Shown: piece by piece, positions 6,768 through 12,919 of the stretch
Position numbering within the stretch: the first letter of the stretch is position 1
Layout: the number at the start of each line of letters is the position of its first letter
From: an uncultured Leucobacter sp.
GTDB taxonomy: Bacteria > Actinomycetota > Actinomycetes > Actinomycetales > Microbacteriaceae
Length of the DNA stretch: 12,919 nucleotides
Assembly (NCBI GenBank): GCA_937872275.1
Contig: CALMSE010000114.1
Coordinates: forward strand, 1-12,919
Direction: 5' to 3'
Made by a program: the position numbers and the translations under genes
Notes under the pieces: model-generated
What the model saw: the letters and a program-made list of their open reading frames with translations, nothing else
Told to the model about the DNA's origin: nothing
The model's database searches: none

Positions 6768-7682
6768 ATGGACCTCCGACAGCTCCGCTACTTCACGACC
6801 GTGTGCGAGGAGGAGTCGTTCTCACGCGCGGCCCAGCGCCTCCACATGACCCAGCCGCCGCTCTCGACCACCGTCGCGGCGCTCGAGCGCGAACTCGGCA
6901 TCCAGCTGCTGCACCGGGTGCAGCACGGCGTGATCCCCACGGAGGCCGGCAGGCTCCTCGCGCTCCGGGGCGCCCAGATCCTGCGGCAGGCCGACGACCT
7001 CCGCGATCACCTGCGGGGCCTCGGCGAGGGCAGCGAGGGCCATCTCACAGTCGCCGCCGCGCCGAGCTTCGCCTGGCGCTACATCCCCGAGCTGATCCGC
7101 CGCTTCTCCGAGCTCGCCCCCCGGGCCTCGCTCACCCTGATCGACCCCACCCCCGAGATCACCGTCGACGAGGTACTGCGCGGCGCCGCCGACGTCGGGG
7201 CGGTGCTCACCCCGAACTTCCCGCTGTTCCAGGAGATGTACGCGGGCAGCCTGCACATGCATCCCATGGGCGAGCTCGAGACGCTCGCCGTGCTGCCGCT
7301 CAGCTGGGAGCAGGGGGACGATCCCGTCGACGCGCTCGAGCTGGCGTCGTACACCTGGTTCCTGCCGCCCGACGACCCGAAGTACCCCGGCCTGCGCCGC
7401 ATGGTCGAAGACCTCTGGCTCTCCTGGGGCGCGAAGATGCCGGCGATCCAGGAGATCGCCACCCTGCAGACCGCGGTGCCCCTGATCGCCGGCGGCCTCG
7501 GCGTCACACTGATGCCCGAGTCGATCCGCGAGCATCGGCACACCCAGGTCGCCATCAGGCCGCTGCAGCAGACGGTCCCGACGACCACGGCCGCGCTGAT
7601 CTGGGCGAAGGAGACGGAGCCTTCGCCCATCGCCCGGCGCTTCATCGAGCTCGCGAAGGGCCTCACTCAGCCGCTGCGATGA
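6768..7682 (+). CDS. LysR-type transcriptional regulator
   Basis: Regulator of 304 aa, the standard length. The N-terminal winged helix-turn-helix is typical: LRQLRYFTTVCEEESFSRAA, then RLHMTQPPLSTTVAALEREL and GIQLLHR (residues 3-50), followed by the PTEAG turn and a linker helix. The periplasmic-binding-protein-like effector domain runs from about residue 90 to 295. These proteins bind DNA as tetramers and activate divergent or nearby catabolic genes when a pathway compound binds. The ATG at 6768 sits at the predicted transcription start. It is divergent from the metallohydrolase gene, with palindrome B between them, and its 3' end overlaps the convergent ABC ATPase gene by 20 bp. Likely targets are the metallohydrolase and the ABC operon, because shared sequence elements lie upstream of both. 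The effector is unknown. Confidence 0.93.
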   Translation: MDLRQLRYFTTVCEEESFSRAAQRLHMTQPPLSTTVAALERELGIQLLHRVQHGVIPTEAGRLLALRGAQILRQADDLRDHLRGLGEGSEGHLTVAAAPSFAWRYIPELIRRFSELAPRASLTLIDPTPEITVDEVLRGAADVGAVLTPNFPLFQEMYAGSLHMHPMGELETLAVLPLSWEQGDDPVDALELASYTWFLPPDDPKYPGLRRMVEDLWLSWGAKMPAIQEIATLQTAVPLIAGGLGVTLMPESIREHRHTQVAIRPLQQTVPTTTAALIWAKETEPSPIARRFIELAKGLTQPLR

Positions 7683-8496
7683 GCGTCGCCGTGTTCGTGC
7701 TCATCGAGGCGTGGCTCTTCGCCTCCTGGATGAGCGTGAACACGTGGTTGCGCAGTTCGGCATAGCGCGGCAGCGCCTTCGTGTCGATCTGGTGCCGCGG
7801 GCGCGGCAGATCCACGCGCAGATCCTCCGTCACCGAGGTGGGCGCGCCCGAGAGCACGATCACGCGGTCGGACAGGTAAACGGCCTCGTCGATGTCGTGC
7901 GTCACGAACAGCACGGTCATGTCGTACTGCTCGCGCACGCGGAGCACGAGATCCTCGAGCTCGACGCGGGTCTGCGCGTCCACCGCCGCGAAGGGCTCGT
8001 CCATGAGCAGGATGTCGGGCTGATAGGCGAGCCCGCGCGCGATCGCGGCGCGCTGCTGCATGCCGCCCGAGAGCTGCCAGGGATAGAGCTCGCCCTTGCC
8101 GCCGAGGCCGACGCTCTCGAGCGCCTCCTCGGTGCGGGCCGCGCGCTCGGCCTTGCCGAGCTTGCGCTGCAGCGGCAGCTCCACGTTGCGCGCGACGTTC
8201 ATCCAGGGCAGCAGGCTGCGACTGTAGTCCTGGAAGACGACCGCGAGCTTCTCCGGGGGCCCGACCACGGGGTCTCCCTCGAGCACGGTCCGGCCCGAGC
8301 TCGGGGCCTGCAGGCCCGCAACGCAGCGCAGCAGCGTCGTCTTCCCCGATCCCGACGGGCCGACCACGCAGACGAACTCGCCCTGCTGCACCTCGAAGTC
8401 GACGCCGGCGAGAATCCTCGCCGTCTTCTCTCCGCTGCCGTAGCTCATGTGCAGGTCCTGCACCTGCAGCACCGGCGTCAGCTCTTCACTCGACAT
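7663..8496 (-). CDS. ABC importer ATP-binding protein, NitT/TauT type
   Basis: Cytoplasmic ATPase of 277 aa that powers the importer encoded just upstream. All motifs are intact: Walker A GPSGSGKTT (46-54), Q-loop Q89 in VVFQDYSRSLLPW, signature LSGGMQQR (142-149), Walker B ILLMDEP (162-168), D-loop and switch H200 in FVTHDIDEAVYLSD. The last two are hallmarks of the nitrate/sulfonate/bicarbonate (NitT/TauT) branch. The ATG at 8496 is chosen because AAGGAG lies 8 nt upstream; an in-frame GTG at 8505 would overlap that ribosome site. It is the last gene of the four-gene operon, 21 nt after the preceding permease stop. Its final codons overlap the 3' end of the convergent LysR gene (7663-7682), and no separate terminator is seen on either strand there. 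Confidence 0.94.
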   Translation of the reverse strand: MSSEELTPVLQVQDLHMSYGSGEKTARILAGVDFEVQQGEFVCVVGPSGSGKTTLLRCVAGLQAPSSGRTVLEGDPVVGPPEKLAVVFQDYSRSLLPWMNVARNVELPLQRKLGKAERAARTEEALESVGLGGKGELYPWQLSGGMQQRAAIARGLAYQPDILLMDEPFAAVDAQTRVELEDLVLRVREQYDMTVLFVTHDIDEAVYLSDRVIVLSGAPTSVTEDLRVDLPRPRHQIDTKALPRYAELRNHVFTLIQEAKSHASMSTNTATLIAAAE

Positions 8497-8517
8497 GGCT
8501 GTCACTCCTTCTGAGAC

Positions 8518-9291
8518 TCAATCCGCGTTCTGGGCCTGCTGCATGCCCGTGTACCACCTGAGCGCGCGCTTCTCGATCAGCATGAACACGAGGGTGGCGA
8601 GGTAGCCCAGCACGCCCAGCACGATCGTGCCGGCCCAGGTGTCGACCACCTGGAAGGTCTGCTGGGACTTGATGACGTAGTAGCCGATGCCCGAGGTGGA
8701 GCCCACCATCTCGCTGACCACGATGAGGATGATCGAGATCTGCAGCGAGGTGCGCATGCCGGCCGCGATCTGGGGGCCGGCCGCCGGCAGCAGCACGTGG
8801 CGCACGCGCTGCCAGAAGCCGAGCCGGTACGAGCGTGCCATGTCGCGCACCTGGGAGTGCACGCCGGCGATGCCGTCCGTGGTGTTGAGCAGCGTCGCCC
8901 AGATCGCGCCGAAGACGATGATGAAGACGTTCATCATCACTCCGATCCCGAAGACGAGGATGCCGATGGGAATGATCACGGGCGGCGGCAACGAGCGGAA
9001 GAACTGCACGAAGGGGTCGGTGACGGCCCTGATCCGCGGGCTCATCCCGAGCACCAGGCCGATCAGCACGCCGAGGATCACCGCGATCAGGTACGCCGAG
9101 GCGAACTTGCCGACGCTCGGGAGGAGGTGCTCGACGAAGTAGGGGCCGAGCCAGTCGGCCCTGAGCGTGTCGACGATCTTCGAGAGTGGCGGGAAATAGA
9201 TCGACTCGCTGTTCGCCGAGCCGACCCACCAGGCCGCGATCAGCACGACCGGCAGCCACAGGCGCAGGAGCGCGAGCTTCACGAGCCTCAT
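8518..9291 (-). CDS. ABC importer permease subunit (SsuC/TauC-like)
   Basis: Inner-membrane permease of 257 aa, the normal size for the binding-protein-dependent permease family. A first membrane segment (about 11-24) precedes the core domain. The ATPase-contact (EAA) loop is around residues 143-175, with QVRDMARSYRLGFWQRV and VLLPAAGPQI. The stretch FRSLPPPVIIPIGILVFGIG (98-117) is typical of NitT/TauT permeases. The start ATG at 9291 overlaps the stop of the upstream permease as ATGA (9288-9291), so translation is coupled. The open frame continues upstream to 9717, but that extension is antisense-like, high-arginine sequence inside the other permease and is not protein. It is presumed to form a heterodimer with the second permease. 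Confidence 0.93.
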   Translation of the reverse strand: MRLVKLALLRLWLPVVLIAAWWVGSANSESIYFPPLSKIVDTLRADWLGPYFVEHLLPSVGKFASAYLIAVILGVLIGLVLGMSPRIRAVTDPFVQFFRSLPPPVIIPIGILVFGIGVMMNVFIIVFGAIWATLLNTTDGIAGVHSQVRDMARSYRLGFWQRVRHVLLPAAGPQIAAGMRTSLQISIILIVVSEMVGSTSGIGYYVIKSQQTFQVVDTWAGTIVLGVLGYLATLVFMLIEKRALRWYTGMQQAQNAD

Positions 9292-10106
9292 TCCCTCTCG
9301 CCTCTCTGCGAGGGGTGCCAGAAGAGCAGCCAGCGCTCCGCCGCGCGGAAGAGCACGTTGAGGCCGAGGCCCAGCAACCCGGTCGTGACGATGAGCGCGT
9401 ACATGAGCGGCAGCTGGCCCGAGACCTGGGCCAGGGTGATGTCCTTCCCGATGCCCGCCGCGCCCGTGATCATCTCGGTGACCACCGAGATGATGAGCGC
9501 GATCGAGGCGGAGACCCGCAGGCCGGTCGCGGTGAAGGGCAGGAGGCTCGGCACGATGACGCGGCGGATCGTGCGCCACCACCCCAGCCGGTAGCTGCGC
9601 GCCATCGCGAGCGCGAGCCCGTCGGTCTCGCGCACCCCGTAGGTCATCTGCGTCAGGAGCGGCCACAGCGAGCCGAACACCACGAGGAAGAGCTTCATGG
9701 TGGGCGAGATGCCCCACAGCAGCAGCGTGAGGGGGATCAGGGCGACGGGCGGGATCGGCTTCAGGAACTCCAGGACGCCCCAGAGCGACTCGCGGATGAA
9801 GCGCACCCGGCCCATGGCGATCGACAGCGGCGCGGCGATCACGAAGACGATGAGCAGGCCGATGAACACGGAGAGCAGGGTCTGCCCGATCGACGCCCAG
9901 AAGCCGCCGGAGACGAGCTGCCCTCCGAGGGCCGCGGCCACCTCTCCGGGGCCGGGGACCACGTTCGCGGGGAGGACGCCGGCGAGGGATGCCGCGCTCC
10001 AGAGGAGGAGCGCGGCGATCACGGCGATCGCCCCGAGCCGGATCCGTCCGCGGCGGGTGAGCGGTGCGCGCACGCGCCGCTCACCGCCGACTGCGACTGC
10101 GCTCAT
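9288..10106 (-). CDS. ABC importer permease subunit (SsuC/TauC-like)
   Basis: Inner-membrane permease of 272 aa, paralogous to the gene that follows it. A basic, arginine-rich N-terminus (residues 9-22) precedes the first membrane segment (about 24-42), followed by the core permease domain. The ATPase-contact loop is at about 160-190 (MARSYRLGWWRTI, then RRVIVPSLLP). LEFLKPIPPVALIPLTLLLW (112-131) is the equivalent of the proline-rich segment of the other permease. The start ATG at 10106 overlaps the stop of the binding-protein gene as ATGA (10103-10106), and its own stop overlaps the next start in the same way. Two different permeases in one operon indicate a heteromeric channel, less common than the SsuC/TauC homodimer. 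Confidence 0.93.
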   Translation of the reverse strand: MSAVAVGGERRVRAPLTRRGRIRLGAIAVIAALLLWSAASLAGVLPANVVPGPGEVAAALGGQLVSGGFWASIGQTLLSVFIGLLIVFVIAAPLSIAMGRVRFIRESLWGVLEFLKPIPPVALIPLTLLLWGISPTMKLFLVVFGSLWPLLTQMTYGVRETDGLALAMARSYRLGWWRTIRRVIVPSLLPFTATGLRVSASIALIISVVTEMITGAAGIGKDITLAQVSGQLPLMYALIVTTGLLGLGLNVLFRAAERWLLFWHPSQRGERE

Positions 10107-11104
10107 TGCGGCAGGATGTCCGCCGGCGTCACGGCGCCCGGCGCGATGAAGCCCTGCGCCTCCATCACGGAGATGTAGCGCTCGATGGCCTCGGACGAGG
10201 GTTCGGGCGAGTAGCCGGGCAGATTGATCCGCTCGGTGACCTCGGCGGGCAGGTTGCCGTACTTCTGCAGCATCTCGCGCACGAGCTCGGGGTTCTCGTT
10301 CGCGGTCTCGGAGGCGCGGCGCAGCGCGCGGTCGAACGCGGCGACCGTGTTCGGGGCCTCGGCGATGAACTGCTTCGACGAGAAGTAGACCGCGTGGCTC
10401 TTGCCGGGCACCAGCACCTCGTGGAAGGGGGACGCGATCGAGACGAAGCCCGCGGCGAGACCGGAGGAGCGGAACGGCTCGATGACGCCGGCGGCGTCGA
10501 TGTCGCCGCGCTCGAGCGCCGCGGCCATGTCGGGGAAGGGCATGGCGACGTAGGTCACCTCCGAGGGATCGCCGCCGTCGTTCTCGACCGACTGGCTCAC
10601 CACGAGCTCGACCGCGGCCTGCAGCGCGTTCACGGCGACGACCTTGCCTTCGAGATCCTTCGGCGATGCGATGCCGGGGTCGGGCTTCACCAGGATCGCG
10701 GTCGGGTCGTCTTCCACCGCGAGGGGCACATCGGCGGCGTTCGCGACGATGACGACCGGCAGCCCCTGCTCCGACGCCGAGATGAGCGGAGAGATCGCGG
10801 CGGTGCCGAAGTGCACCTGGCCGTTCATGACGCCTGGCACGATCGCCGCGGCGTTCTGCATGACCTCCATCTTCACCTCGAGGCCCTCATCGGCGAAGTA
10901 GCCCTCGTCCTGCGCGATGTACGCCGTCACGAAGTCTGCGACCGGCACGAGGCCGAGCGTCACCGAGGTCTGCTCGAGAGCGGCCGCACCGGCGTCGGAG
11001 TCGACGTCGCCTCCGGCATCCCCCGATCCGCTCGATCCCCCGGAGCAACCGGTCAACAGCAGCGCGGCCGCGATCGCGGCACCGGCAAGAGCTCGTTTCT
11101 TCAT
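10103..11104 (-). CDS. ABC importer substrate-binding lipoprotein, NitT/TauT (NMT1/SsuA-like)
   Basis: Extracellular lipoprotein of 333 aa that captures the substrate for the permeases that follow. The N-terminus is a clear lipoprotein signal: MKKR, a hydrophobic stretch, and lipobox LTGC with the lipidated cysteine at residue 20, then a flexible Gly/Ser/Asp linker. The mature domain begins near VTLGLVPVADF and shows the NMT1/SsuA-type pattern of GYFADEGLEVKM, GQVHFGTAAIS, DLEGKVVAVN and ALERGDIDAAGVIEPF. Known relatives bind sulfonates, nitrate, pyrimidine precursors or aromatic acids; which applies cannot be told. The ATG at 11104 is set by GAGGA 5 nt upstream and by the signal peptide. It is the first gene of the operon and has a 186-bp upstream gap containing AT-rich regulatory elements. 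Confidence 0.93.
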   Translation of the reverse strand: MKKRALAGAAIAAALLLTGCSGGSSGSGDAGGDVDSDAGAAALEQTSVTLGLVPVADFVTAYIAQDEGYFADEGLEVKMEVMQNAAAIVPGVMNGQVHFGTAAISPLISASEQGLPVVIVANAADVPLAVEDDPTAILVKPDPGIASPKDLEGKVVAVNALQAAVELVVSQSVENDGGDPSEVTYVAMPFPDMAAALERGDIDAAGVIEPFRSSGLAAGFVSIASPFHEVLVPGKSHAVYFSSKQFIAEAPNTVAAFDRALRRASETANENPELVREMLQKYGNLPAEVTERINLPGYSPEPSSEAIERYISVMEAQGFIAPGAVTPADILPQ

Positions 11105-11163
11105 TGAAATCCTCGATTCTGCTTCACTCCGTCGTGGCTGAGCGATTTCCCAGCGCGGCCGCA

Positions 11164-11191
11164 CCGCCCTCCGCTTCGAAGCCGGAGGCGG
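11164..11191 (-). promoter_or_regulatory. Possible leader hairpin of the ABC operon
   Basis: In the presumed leader of the binding-protein mRNA, CCGCC/GGCGG, TCC/GGA and GCTT/AAGC can stack into a stem of about 12 bp with two bulged G residues around a TTCGAA tip. It lies 60 nt before the start codon. There is no T run for attenuation and no known riboswitch pattern. It could be chance in GC-rich DNA. Confidence 0.2.
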
Positions 11192-11230
11192 TTTCGGGGG
11201 CCACACTCATCGTGACTTCCGGCTCGACCT

Positions 11231-11279
11231 TTTGGCAAATACATAATCGACGCCTCAGATATTTGTGCAACGTATATCT
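11231..11279 (-). promoter_or_regulatory. AT-rich promoter/operator region of the ABC operon
   Basis: On the minus strand TTGCAC (11265-11270) is followed after 18-19 nt by TTATGT/TATGTA (11240-11246), a moderate promoter. Superimposed are three things: an inverted repeat AGATAT-N11-ATATCT (11257-11279) over the -35; the 14-bp element GATATACGTTGCAC (11265-11278), shared with the lysR promoter; and, on the plus strand, TTTGGCAAATA (11231-11241), which shares GCAAATA with palindrome B. This placement is what an activator site at the -35 would look like, and the LysR-type protein is the likely binder. Confidence 0.5.
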
Positions 11280-11286
11280 AGGGTTG

Positions 11287-11331
11287 AAAAACACCGGCCC
11301 CGAGCCGACCTGCTCGGCTCGGGACCGGTGT
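11287..11331 (-). terminator. Strong intrinsic terminator of the hydroxylase/hydrolase operon
   Basis: Minus-strand RNA forms an 18-bp stem (arms 11314-11331 and 11291-11308, beginning ACACCGGTCCCGAGCCGA) with a 5-nt loop, followed by a run of five T ending at 11287. One pair is G-U on this strand but an A-C mismatch on the other, and the T run is also on this side only. It follows the hydrolase stop by 24 nt and separates that operon from the ABC promoter. Confidence 0.9.
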
Positions 11332-11355
11332 CGCGCGGGCGCCGCGCCGCGGGCC

Positions 11356-12528
11356 TCAGGAACGCGCGCCGCGCGTCTCGTCGCCCTCGAAGACCTCCAG
11401 GAACCAGTCGGAGACGAGGTCGTTGCGCTCGTCGCCGTGGTTGTAGATGGTGTGGTCGCCGCCCTCCCAGATCTTGATCCGCCGGCGATCCGGATCCGCC
11501 CCCTCGAGGAACGGCAGGATGTCCTCCAGCTTCACGATCGGGTCGCGGGTGCCGTGGATCACGAAGAGGTCGGCCGACATCCTCATATCGGGCGTGAAGC
11601 TGATGCGCCTCAGGTTCGCGTCGATCGCCTCGGGATCCCGAGAGCCGAGCATCTGCTCGGCCTGCTCGTCGAAGGTGCGCATGCCGAGCAGGCGCGGCTC
11701 CGCGATGCCGCTGTTCACGCAGCACGCCACGATCCGGTCGTCGCGCGCCGCCGCGGTCGCGGCGAAGAGCCCGCCCAGGCTGTTGCCCCAGATGCCGATC
11801 GGCTTGCGGCCGTCGGCGCGGCGGGAGATCTCGGGCAGCAGCTCGTCGAGCACGTCGACGAACCGCGAGAAGGCGCCCGCCACGTCGACGTCGAGGTAGA
11901 TGCCCTGCTCCAGACGGGTCTCGCCCTGGCCCGGACCCTCGACGAGGAACGTCGCGATGCCGCGAGACGCCATCGCCAGGGCGTTCTTCGTGTAGAAGGG
12001 CCCCCAGCCGCTCTGCCCGCCGAAGGTCACCACGCCGCCGCGCGGCTCCCCCTCGGGCACGACCAGCCAGCCGATGAGGTTCCCGTCGCCGAACGGCACC
12101 TCGATCCGCGTGGTGCGGGCCTCGGGAATGCTCGCGAGCAGCCTCATCGTCTCCGTGAGCTTCGCGTACAGCTCCCGTTTGCGGTCGGTGTCGTCGAGCG
12201 GCATCTGCGCGAAGATGTAGTCGCCGACCGCGGCGCGCAGGGTGTTGATCGCCGACGTCGTGCCGCCGGCGGCGAGGTACGCCTCCGCCTTCCGCAGGTT
12301 CTCGTCGCCCAGCCGCTCGGCGGCCGCATCCCAGTCGAGGCCCTCGCCCGCGGGATCCGCGGCGACCGGGGAGGTCATCCGCTGCATGTGCAGCAGGTCG
12401 GCGAAGCGCACGTTGCCGTCGATGAAGCGCTGCGGCGACATCGACCGCCAGTACGCGGCCATCGTCTTGGCGCGGACGGCGCTGTCGTCGGCAGGGGCGG
12501 CGCCGCCCGCAGCGCGGTCGTCGGTCAT
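11356..12528 (-). CDS. Alpha/beta hydrolase, 2,6-dihydroxypseudooxynicotine hydrolase/FrsA-like
   Basis: Cytoplasmic serine hydrolase of 390 aa. A helical N-terminal domain (about 20-135) precedes the alpha/beta core, the layout of the dihydroxypseudooxynicotine-hydrolase/FrsA group. The core has GGQSGWGPFY (170-179) and FLVEGPGQGETR near the oxyanion hole. The nucleophile S250 lies in GNSLGG (248-253), the acid is D329 in HGTRDP, and the histidine is H359 in GGDHTIYNH. The triad is complete. Characterised members include a C-C bond hydrolase of nicotine breakdown and several esterases, so hydrolytic cleavage of a ketone side chain or ester made by the upstream hydroxylase is plausible. The start at 12528 has AGGAGG 4 nt upstream and overlaps the hydroxylase stop as ATGA (12525-12528), so the two proteins are made together. 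A strong terminator follows. The exact reaction is not readable from sequence. Confidence 0.85.
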   Translation of the reverse strand: MTDDRAAGGAAPADDSAVRAKTMAAYWRSMSPQRFIDGNVRFADLLHMQRMTSPVAADPAGEGLDWDAAAERLGDENLRKAEAYLAAGGTTSAINTLRAAVGDYIFAQMPLDDTDRKRELYAKLTETMRLLASIPEARTTRIEVPFGDGNLIGWLVVPEGEPRGGVVTFGGQSGWGPFYTKNALAMASRGIATFLVEGPGQGETRLEQGIYLDVDVAGAFSRFVDVLDELLPEISRRADGRKPIGIWGNSLGGLFAATAAARDDRIVACCVNSGIAEPRLLGMRTFDEQAEQMLGSRDPEAIDANLRRISFTPDMRMSADLFVIHGTRDPIVKLEDILPFLEGADPDRRRIKIWEGGDHTIYNHGDERNDLVSDWFLEVFEGDETRGARS

Positions 12529-12919
12529 GCGGCCTCCTGCGCGACGGTCGAACGGACCCTCAGCTTCTCACGGAGCTCGTCGACGAGTGCCGGCAGCTCG
12601 GTCTCCGAGACCGCGCCGAAGAGGGAGAAGTCGGGGCGCGAGATGAAGGCGTCGACCGTGTTCGCCGCGAAGAAGTCGTCGTAGGTGCCGTCGAGATCCT
12701 CGAAGCCGCCCGACACCCCGGGTGCGACGGCGGCGATCGTGGCGTCGATGTCGGCCAGGAAGGCCAGCTGCTCCTCGCTCAGCAGATCCCGCGCATCCCT
12801 GCGCGTCACGAGCGCGAAGCCCGAGCCCACCACGGTGTCGAAGAGCCCCTCCGCACCGCCGAAGGCGACGCGGCCCTGCGGCGCGAGCTGCCCGCTCAGG
12901 CGCGCGGGCGCGCCGTCGG
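12525..12919 (-). CDS. FAD-dependent aromatic hydroxylase (MhpA-like), C-terminal part only
   Basis: The 131 C-terminal residues of a larger protein whose start is beyond the right edge. The frame is open to the edge and reads LSGQLAPQGRVAFGG, then LFDTVVGSGFALVTR, and near the end TVDAFISRPDFSLFGAVSET. This order (PQGRV segment, GxGFALV, acidic linker, then RPDxxxFG) matches the end of class A flavin monooxygenases of the MhpA/PheA type, which hydroxylate phenols, phenylpropionates or hydroxypyridines with FAD and NAD(P)H. The NAD(P)H- and FAD-binding motifs are not in the window, so the assignment rests on the tail alone. A GTG at 12833 could serve as a start, but the coding pattern continues upstream of it without a ribosome site, so it is not used. 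Translationally coupled to the hydrolase. Confidence 0.75.
   Translation of the reverse strand, partial: DGAPARLSGQLAPQGRVAFGGAEGLFDTVVGSGFALVTRRDARDLLSEEQLAFLADIDATIAAVAPGVSGGFEDLDGTYDDFFAANTVDAFISRPDFSLFGAVSETELPALVDELREKLRVRSTVAQEAA

Noticed and set aside
9292..9717. Upstream extension of the second permease frame
   Set aside because: The extension lies inside the other permease in another frame, is His/Arg/Ala-rich rather than hydrophobic, and the ATGA overlap gives a good start at 9291.
11104..12684. Long plus-strand open frame opposite the hydrolase
   Set aside because: It begins at the start of the oppositely oriented lipoprotein gene, crosses a terminator and is antisense to a hydrolase with an intact catalytic triad; no domain is visible.
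12525..12833. Short free-standing gene of about 102 codons starting at GTG 12833
   Set aside because: The same frame continues to the right edge with hydroxylase-like sequence (LSGQLAPQGRV) and the GTG has no ribosome site, so this is the end of a larger gene.
1..12919. RNA genes, CRISPR arrays, insertion sequences, attachment sites or phage genes
   Set aside because: No tRNA-like cloverleaf, rRNA segment, regularly spaced repeat, transposase or integrase sequence was seen on either strand by reading; no search tool was available.

Overview
The window is very GC-rich and its coding frames favour G or C at third codon positions. It has actinobacterial promoter features: TAGGCT- and TAAGAT-type -10 boxes, apparently leaderless genes, and ATGA start/stop overlaps. 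A high-GC Actinomycetota chromosome or large plasmid fits; Microbacteriaceae or a relative is a guess from overall protein flavour, not a demonstrated assignment.

The whole window reads as an accessory catabolic/uptake locus. No RNA gene, CRISPR array, insertion sequence or phage gene was seen. Left part (1-4007): an APC-type amino-acid/amine permease (minus, running off the left edge), a PucR/CdaR-type regulator upstream of it (minus), and a divergent kynurenine-formamidase-like alpha/beta hydrolase (plus). That hydrolase is closed by a perfect 18-bp hairpin terminator.

Middle part (4031-7682): two minus-strand enzyme genes, an RNase Z/AtsA-like metallo-beta-lactamase-fold hydrolase and then an acyl-CoA-dehydrogenase-fold flavoprotein that looks like a two-component (group D) monooxygenase. 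The second has its own promoter. A LysR-type regulator is divergent from them (plus) and starts directly at its predicted transcription start.

Right part (7663-12919): a complete four-gene NitT/TauT-type ABC importer (lipoprotein, two permeases, ATPase; minus). Upstream, and separated by a strong terminator, is a second minus-strand operon. It holds the C-terminal end of an MhpA-like FAD aromatic hydroxylase, translationally coupled to an alpha/beta hydrolase of the 2,6-dihydroxypseudooxynicotine-hydrolase/FrsA type.

Together the genes can be read as import of a small organic acid or N-containing (hetero)aromatic compound, hydroxylation by one or two flavin monooxygenases, and cleavage by several hydrolases. 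The substrate cannot be read from the sequence. The most unusual structure lies between genes. Two 15-bp palindromes share the form [CG]ATATT-N3-AATAT[CG], one in the pucR/esterase gap and one in the metallohydrolase/lysR gap. A 14-bp element with 12 identities is shared by the lysR promoter and the ABC-operon promoter. These suggest that the LysR protein, and possibly the PucR protein, tie the blocks into one regulon.
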